Below are positions 58,182-64,000 of a DNA stretch of 64,000 nt, one piece after another. This stretch comes from Lactarius indigo (lineage: Eukaryota > Basidiomycota > Agaricomycetes > Russulales > Russulaceae), in contig JAFKAC010000069.1 of the NCBI GenBank assembly GCA_025766275.1, positions 186,001-250,000 on the forward strand. The letters run 5' to 3'. The position numbers were made by a program, and so were the translations under genes. The stretch's first letter is position 1; each line of letters opens with the position of its first letter. Under the pieces are notes generated by a model. It was not told where the DNA came from. It searched no databases and was given only the letters and a program-made list of their open reading frames with translations.

Positions 58182-58768
58182 TGTAATTCCACTACAGGGG
58201 CATTAGGTACAACCTGTACCAAGTCAGTCAATACATGGTAGTACAGGCTCAAAGGCCCGACTTCAGTAAGACGATGCACAAGAGTCACAAGGACATGAGT
58301 CACTTGGACTATAGAGGAAGGCTAAGGTGCGAAGACCTAGAAAAAACAGGGGGTCGCAAGACAGTGAAAGGCATAGAGGTGTTCTGCGTTTAGATGAGTG
58401 TAGTATTACACAAGAAGTCTAGTCTACTGTACAAGCTAGGTAGAACTCGGCTTAAATACAAGTCAGGCCGTTTGGCAACTGCAAACAGATGGCGCCATCA
58501 CCAGATTGAGGGATAAAAGGAAGTGCATAAAGGGAACAAAGTATAGGCATAATAGGAATAAGGGTGAATCACGCGGGTCTGTGCGTGAGTGGGAAGGAGA
58601 CAGAAACTAGCACATGTCGAGCTTTATCAAAAGGGATTATTGATAAGCAGGGTGCGCGATAGGAACCAGGTAATTGTAAAGTCCATGTAATTGTACAGGG
58701 CTTGTATAGTATCAGGAGTGGAATAGTAGAAAGGAAAGAATGAGTCCAATAGAAGTGAAATCATAACA
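58182..58768 (-). repeat. LTR of element L (3' LTR, minus strand)
   Basis: 587 bp, plus-strand ends TGTAATTCC and ATCATAACA. On the minus strand it reads TGTTATGATT...GGAATTACA with TATTTAAG inside. An AAACAGGGGGT tract (minus strand) abuts it at 58769-58780, as a polypurine tract would. Confidence 0.55.
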
Positions 58769-58789
58769 TTACCCCCTGTTTAGTCTGAA

Positions 58790-59033
58790 GTTGCCATGAC
58801 TTCAGGACTTGGGATCAACCAAGTCATAGATGTCCACATCCAGGTCATTCTCCAGCCATTCCAAAATGTCAGTAGGGCAGTAATGGGTCCAGAGAAAGAA
58901 GAGAGGGCCACATGCTCCACATTTGTGGCACATCTCATACTGTGGGCATTGGATTTCATCGTGGTTAGCATTGGATTGGAAACACCATCCACACCACCTT
59001 CCTTGGGTGTTGGTGGCTACTGTTGGTGGGGAT
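58790..59033 (-). pseudogene. C-terminal Cys-rich tail of element L
   Basis: Open minus-strand frame ending PTDILEWLENDLDVDIYDLV-DPKS-stop next to the polypurine tract. It carries Cys/His pairs: CGWCFQSNANHDEIQCPQYE, CHKCGACGPLFF, WTHYC. A zinc-binding tail of a retrotransposon polyprotein is likely from position; the family is not recognised. Truncated at 59033 by the LTR beginning there. Confidence 0.45.
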
Positions 59034-59576
59034 TGTTACGTTCCTACGAATGTAATGTCCGACTTGGACTGGAAACGGGTGTTGGCACGTGACTACTACT
59101 CGCGGAATGAGCCTAACTGCTAGAGCGTCCCCTTAGTAGTCAAGACAAGGTAACCTCCTGATGAGACAATCAGGGGATAAGAGTAAAGGAAGTTGAACAG
59201 CCATCAACCAAAGGAGAGATGGGAGGCAAGCAACAAGTCACAAAGGAAGGGAAAGCCTGAAGTCCTATTGAACGGTAGGAGTGATACGAGAACTCAAGCT
59301 GGGGAATGCTCCATCCCAGCGCACTACCTATGTACTAGTACACCGTAAAGTTCGTAGTCAGATACAAACACAGAAACCCTAGTATCGTAGTGAGTCATAC
59401 CGAGTCATAGATAAGTACAACCAATGGCATAAGGCCCTCAGTATCGTATCAGTCAGCACAAGCATATCAGCCAATCAGAACGTATGCAGATATCAGTAAG
59501 TAGGCACGTAGGCCCGTAAAGTCTGTACAGGGGAACCCAATAACCTCTAAGCTTGATAGGGCAAGCGGACCGTAAC
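59034..59576. repeat. LTR M (543 bp)
   Basis: Ends TGTTACG and CGTAACA (7-bp inverted). Flanks gggat and ctggt do not match, so it is not a clean solo insertion; orientation undecided. Confidence 0.5.
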
Positions 59577-60119
59577 ACTGGTTCGGCGTGATGTTTGTAT
59601 TATGCAAACATCACACTGAAACATTGTCACAGTGAGTGTGTTAGTCACGTGACCACCAACCGCCCACACCGCGTGTACGTTGCTCGGGCATACTCTTCCC
59701 GGTGCTGTAGCTGTGTAAGCAGCCCTTCTTCTTCGTCCTCTTCTTTGAGGGAGTCGACATTTGCCCAGCCTGACTCGCGATAGTCCCATTGAGGTCCAAC
59801 ACATGATGCTGGTAAGTCACTGTGGTCGAGGCGCGTTCGTTACAGGGATGGTGCAGTGAAGGATGTGGTTGCATTGGGAGACATCTCCCTTTGTATCTGT
59901 TCTTCTGCTTGCTATGTGGTGATGACCTCAGTGACCATCTCTGCACATCAGAAGATGCATTGGTGTGATTGATGCTCTGGGCTTTGACAGTGGCAGCACG
60001 CTGGTCGAGGCCTTGTGGGGCAGTCCCTCACAATATGGTGAGGGCTATTGCAGTGGTAGCAGCATCACCAGTGGTGTTGATCTTTGAGTTGGGGGAATTC
60101 AATGGGTCCTCCATGTCAG
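59577..60119. other. Region with hairpin and an unassigned minus-strand frame
   Basis: GTGATGTTTG (59588-59597) and CAAACATCAC (59605-59614) form a 10-bp stem. On the minus strand one frame is open from ~60117 to 59641 except for a single stop, with MEDPLNSPNSKINTTGD, DVQRWSLRSSPHSKQKNRYK and MSTPSKKRTKKKG. It looks like the start of a basic nuclear protein, but I do not recognise it. Confidence 0.35.
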
Positions 60120-60635
60120 TGTAACGCCGTCACGAATGTTAGCTCGACTTGAGCTCAGGATGGCGATAACAACTTAGCGATAATCTCGTCACGACGACGC
60201 GAAGGTCCATGTTCTTGCCTTAGTGAATACACGGAGGTACACCGGCAAGTCTATACTTGTGCTTGTCAACAATCAGAGTTGGACGCAGGATGAATAGAGA
60301 AGAGACAGAAGGGTTTAGAGAGAAAACAAGTGACAATTTGAGAAGACCAAGATGGCGTATCTTGGTCTTCACAAGACACTATAAATACAAGTCGAGCAGG
60401 CTTTCAAGCGCTGCTATGAGTCACCGTAAAGTAGCGTCCAATGTATCGCGTAAGTATCTCAACACCACAACTACTAGTACCTGTACTAGTATTGAGTCAC
60501 AAAGGCACCGCTCAGTCAGCTATCAGTCGTATTGCCTATCGTATCGCCGTATCACCGTAGGTAAGTCCACAACTAATATACCTTACCGCCGTAGTTGCAA
60601 CCGGTACAGTAAGGGTCCTCAGTCGAAACGTAACA
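60120..60635 (-). repeat. Element I 3' LTR
   Basis: 516 bp, TGTAACGCCGTC...AAACGTAACA, with start-site hairpin AGAAGACCAAGAT/ATCTTGGTCTTC near 60342-60371. Preceded on the minus strand by GAAGAGAGGGTGA. Confidence 0.85.
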
Positions 60636-60664
60636 TCACCCTCTCTTCAGCGTGAGACCCCGAC

Positions 60665-62003
60665 TCACCAAAAGTCCCTCGCCGGCCAATCGCGTTGTTC
60701 ATTGGCGATGCACTCCAGCACCGTGGCTCGCTCCAGTCAGGTAGATGGAGTCTCGCCTGTCGTCCTGCGCACATTCAATCATGGTGCGGAGCTGGCTGAC
60801 TCGAGCACGTAGACGGTCAAGCTCATAGCTGGCGGCGCGGAATCGCGTGACTTCCGCCGTGAGCGACTTGTCGTTAATGCGGTTGAGCGCGTGGTCGGTG
60901 ATGCGGTCCGCCTCGAAGACGACAAGGTCTTCGTGGGGATACATGGGGCGACACGCGGCCGAGACGTGGGGTTCAGCGTAGAAGGGCTTACTGTACACAT
61001 GCGGCGAACCCGGTATAACTCCTAGTATGAGGGGGTCGGCCCCTCCGATGATTTGGATGTGTGACACGTCCCTCTCTACTCCGTCGGGCCTGGTGATGGG
61101 GTATCGAATGTAATGGGGTCATCGGTTCGCCCGGAACCCTTCAGGTGCAATGACATGTGCAGGGTCCTCGGCGGTGGTGAACGGACAGTGATCGGCAGGC
61201 ACCAGGCATGCGCACATGTCCTCGATACATGGGGGAGCCATCAGAGTAGACGAGCCAGGGTGTGACCCCAGGGATTATCAGCGTCGTGTTTCGTTCGAAG
61301 GAAGGGGTGTCTCGCCGGGTAATAATCTTCGTCGTCATGGCCAGCCTCAGCTGCCACCATCGCTGCCGTCGCTCACGCATCTCCCTCAGTCGGGCCGCTG
61401 CTGAGTCGAGCTACTCCCTCTGCCACTCCGCTGCTACTCTCCTCCATCAGCGCTTGAACGCTGGTCATTGCTCGGGAAAATTCTGCGAACACCAATGAGG
61501 TTGTCGCTTGGGGGGATAGCGGCAATTGGCTCGCGCTCGCCGCTGTCATTTTGGAAGACGTGGACGACTGCTCACTCATCGTCGGGGGTAGTTGTTGGGT
61601 CGGGGAATCTGGTGACGACATTGATCCATTCTTGCGCGGTGATAGGCCCCTCTGCTGGCGCAAGAGGTGTCCATGGCGTGAGCTGAGTGTTGGGTACTTC
61701 GGTGTCGTCGTCTGCAGCCAAGAGGGCGCGGGCGTCTTCTGCGAGGGAGTCGAGGAGTTGCGCTTGTGTGACATGTCGCAATGGGGAGGTAGGCATATGA
61801 GTAGTGGTAGAGCGAAGGAAGAGGGGATGACTTCTCTCAGTCTCTGCACTGCTCGTTTTAACCATTCTTGAGCGCGCCTGTGTTTCCTGATACAGACGGA
61901 GTGCGTCTGGTGCGAAGACGTCATCCTTGTTGACCCACTGATTCTCCGAGTCTGGGTATCCCTTCCATTTTACCAAATATTGAAGGCGTCTCCCCCTGCC
62001 GAA
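60665..62003 (-). pseudogene. Element I chromodomain (part) and pol tail
   Basis: Minus-strand pieces: FGRGRRLQYLVKWKGYPDSE and the early tail (62009-61572), ITPWLVYSDGSPMYRGH near 61270 and LILGVIPGSPHVYSKPFYAE with NRINDKSLTAEVTRFRAA (61067-60699). Small indels shift the frame between them. ORF3 start MSHKRNSSTPSQKTPAPS near 61775 is kept. Confidence 0.8.
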
Positions 62004-63186
62004 TGTCATGGACGCTCTATTTTTGCCTTATTTTTCCGCATTTTTACGGATTTATTTGGTGAAGATACGAGTCTCCAACGTTGTGTCAAACATCCAAGTC
62101 CTTATCATTAGATATGATAAGATGGTTAGTCACGTGATGCCAACATGTGCACCTCAAGCACATGACCCTGGGATAGTAACTTACTTATCAGGAGTTACCT
62201 CTCTAGGTCACCTTCCTCATTAGTATAGTAGTTTCTCATTGGACGATAAGCAGGGAAGGTTCTAGATAGTTCTAGACTACGTTGTTATAGGGTTGTGACT
62301 CATAGATAAGGACACGTCATTGTTCTGTCAGCGTTAATGACTGTGCATCAGTCAGCACAATAGATAACGCTATTATTAGATATGACGTGTCAGCGCCTGA
62401 CTCATTACTATTACATATACCTTTAGTAATAAGGTTCTGTAGTAATTCGAACTCAGCCGCAGCAGTGTATATAAACCCTCATGTAGCGTCCTGAGTGGAA
62501 CCAACTTGTCCTCTTGGTTCTCCACTCAGGTGCGTATTCCTTGTACCTCCCTTACTCTTCTCCAATGTTAACTTGTCCTCTTGGTTCTCCACTCAGCGTG
62601 CCACTGCGTGATCACCTTTGCCTTTGGACTTGAATAAAGTCCTTACGTGTGCATATCCTCCGCAGTGACTGTACGTTCGGCGCGTGACTTGTCTCCGCGC
62701 TAGGCTTGAGTGTGTACCGTGTCAGTTCACTTACACTTTGCTTGGTCTAGTTGTCGCGATAAGTCATACCGCTACATTAGGACAAGTTCCTTTTCACACG
62801 CCCCTTTATCTTACCGGCGTTCTCCTTTCTAGGTGGTTGACGACCACAAAGTCCCTTGTGTTATCCACCTCACTCTTTGCCTGTGGACCTTCGTACGCAG
62901 AATCTGCGCTATCTTGGTACAACTCTAGTGTCCGTAAAATCGGCATAGATTGTGCTTGCCTATAGGACTTTATCTGGTCATCAGTAAAGTTCCTGGGTAC
63001 TGCTTGCAGAACTGGTCACCACGCCAGATAAGCTGCAAGTGGAAGAGAAGCCTGCCAGGCCTAGCCTGCGACAGCTGTACGCGAAGTAAGCAGAAAAGTT
63101 TGAGAGCGCTTCGGCGTGAGAGGCAGCCAACAGGTCGAGAAGACTGAGGCAGACAGCCTTGTGGCTCTACACATTTCATTACCCCA
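62004..63186 (+). repeat. LTR of element J (5' LTR)
   Basis: Starts TGTCATGG after ccgaa; the end is set at ...TTACCCCA because TT and then CCTGAGTG follow, as in the other self-primed elements. The end could instead be near 63178. TATATAAA at 62468-62475. Inverted repeat CCTGAGTGG (62490-62498) with CCACTCAGG (62522-62530). A 26-bp direct repeat ending in TTCTCCACTCAG occurs near 62505 and 62572. Confidence 0.55.
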
Positions 63187-63188
63187 TT

Positions 63189-63196
63189 CCTGAGTG
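63189..63196 (+). other. Possible self-priming site of element J
   Basis: CCTGAGTG is complementary to CACTCAGG at 62523-62530 in the LTR. Only 8 bp, so tentative. Confidence 0.35.
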
Positions 63197-63474
63197 TTCC
63201 GTTATCGCCGCAGCCTCGCGCAGTGTGAAACTATCACTGTGTATCGGTCTTGCTTGATCGGACTCTCCAATCACCTTCGACTTAGCGTTTCGCGGTCGTC
63301 GTAACACGTCGTCACATAGTACCACCCCCCCTATTTTCCAAACTGCCTCGCATATTTGCGAACGTTCGTCAACGTCTTCGACATATCTTCCGGAGGAGAC
63401 AGGAAACCGTACTCCCTGTCCCAGCGCCCCCGTCACCCCCACGATCTTATTTCACTCCAGAATTAGCCTCTGCT

Positions 63475-63978
63475 TTGGCATTGCTACACGTTCAGGGAGC
63501 CGGTCAATCGTCCACTGACCCAATCCCTTCACCTCGTTTTGCTTCCCCAACTCCAACAGTAGCTTCGGAGCACTCCTATCACTCGGCGCACTCCTCCTCC
63601 AACGAGACACTCGTTGACGACCCCCAAGCACCCCCTGTAGTTTATCAGCAAGAAATTTTTGCTGGTGAAGAAGTCCACTACAGGTTTTCTTTAGAAGGTG
63701 AACCCCAGAACGACGCGGAAGCATACGTCCGCGCCATCTATTACGATAGAGATTTTCGCTTCGCCCTTCTAGAACTCCACGGAGCATTTGGCCTCGTTGC
63801 AGGCACCCCTTTCACCGTCCCTCAGCTGATCGCCTTTGCGGCAGCTTTAGTTCCCGAACTTTCTCCTCCCCCGTCCGTCCACTCCCACGATAGCTCCCAA
63901 AGGGAAACAGAGAGCAGCGCAAGCTCAAGCTCAGTATCCCACAGGAGTAACGTCCAAGTACAGAACGATCCTCTCTAA
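63475..63978 (+). CDS. Element J Gag N-terminal part, no AUG start
   Basis: The open frame reaches back beyond 63475 without an ATG (FTPELASALALLHVQG). No ATG occurs in any frame from 62567 to the window end. It encodes SPTPTVASEHSYHSAHSSS, PPVVYQQEIFAGEEVHYRFS, PQNDAEAYVRAIYYDRDF and FTVPQLIAFAAALVPEL, and ends in TAA at 63976-63978. The +1 frame then reads ILSKEEKEWIK up to the window end, so a frameshift or damage is possible. Assignment as Gag rests on its position after an LTR. Confidence 0.45.
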   Translation: MALLHVQGAGQSSTDPIPSPRFASPTPTVASEHSYHSAHSSSNETLVDDPQAPPVVYQQEIFAGEEVHYRFSLEGEPQNDAEAYVRAIYYDRDFRFALLELHGAFGLVAGTPFTVPQLIAFAAALVPELSPPPSVHSHDSSQRETESSASSSSVSHRSNVQVQNDPL

Positions 63979-64000
63979 AGAAGAAAAAGAGTGGATCAAG

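Larger units (their letters stand above)
60120..62003 (-). mobile_element. Element I: 3' end of a chromodomain Ty3/gypsy
   Basis: 3' LTR 60120-60635 plus the pol tail and half the chromodomain, cut at 62003 by the LTR of J. The family is that of B, C and D. Confidence 0.85.

Noticed and set aside
1..64000. tRNA or rRNA genes
   Set aside because: No cloverleaf-type A/B box pair or rRNA core sequence noticed on either strand.

Overview
The window is eukaryotic and almost certainly from a basidiomycete (Agaricomycete-type) fungus. The evidence is GT-AG introns of about 47-53 nt, a KDZ-type transposase remnant, a Tnp2/CACTA-like transposase, and several chromodomain Ty3/gypsy retrotransposon families. 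I see no ordinary host housekeeping gene. This is a transposon nest, probably heterochromatic.

Layout: (1) 1-1436, remnant of a KDZ-transposase-like gene. (2) 1715-2232 and 9877-10505, two halves of a 38-bp palindromic minisatellite split by intact chromovirus A (2233-9876, TSD tctca). (3) 10767-11416 plus 20302-20367, an LTR (K) split by an 8.9-kb CACTA/Tnp2-like DNA transposon H (11417-20296, TSD ctgaa). (4) 20368-57447, a decayed minus-strand Ty3/gypsy element E acting as landing pad. Inside it sit minus-strand element D (20843-44340, TSD ccatg), element B inside D (22607-38339, TSD ctcgg/ctcag) and element C inside B (23349-31199, TSD gtgga). Also inside E is solo LTR G (45054-54076, TSD caaac), itself split by element F (45450-53115, TSD gtacg). 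(5) 57448-62003, fragments: Copia RT, solo LTRs, a Cys-rich pol tail, and the 3' end of element I. (6) 62004-64000, LTR and start of gag of a further element J, cut by the window end.

Elements A, F (one family) and B, C, D, I (a sister family) share one plan. An LTR of 444-521 bp carries a TATA box and an inverted repeat at the presumed transcription start. A primer site lies 2 nt after the LTR and is complementary to that start, the self-priming arrangement known for the Tf1/sushi group. Gag has no AUG for its first ~170 codons and seems to start at GUG. Pol lies in the -1 frame behind a GGGTTTT slippery site and encodes protease, RT, RNase H, integrase, a chromodomain and a ~400-residue conserved tail. 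An overlapping +1-frame ORF of ~240 codons (called ORF3 here) lies over that tail with conserved start and stop.

The most interesting candidates are the conserved overlapping ORF3, the AUG-free leader plus N-terminal Gag extension (seen independently in E and J), and the finding that every LTR-LTR difference within A, B, D and F is a CpG transition. A and C look potentially autonomous; C has identical LTRs. B, D, E, F, H and I are damaged, often by CGA to TGA nonsense changes. Everything here is read by eye; homology calls rest on motif recognition, not on searches.
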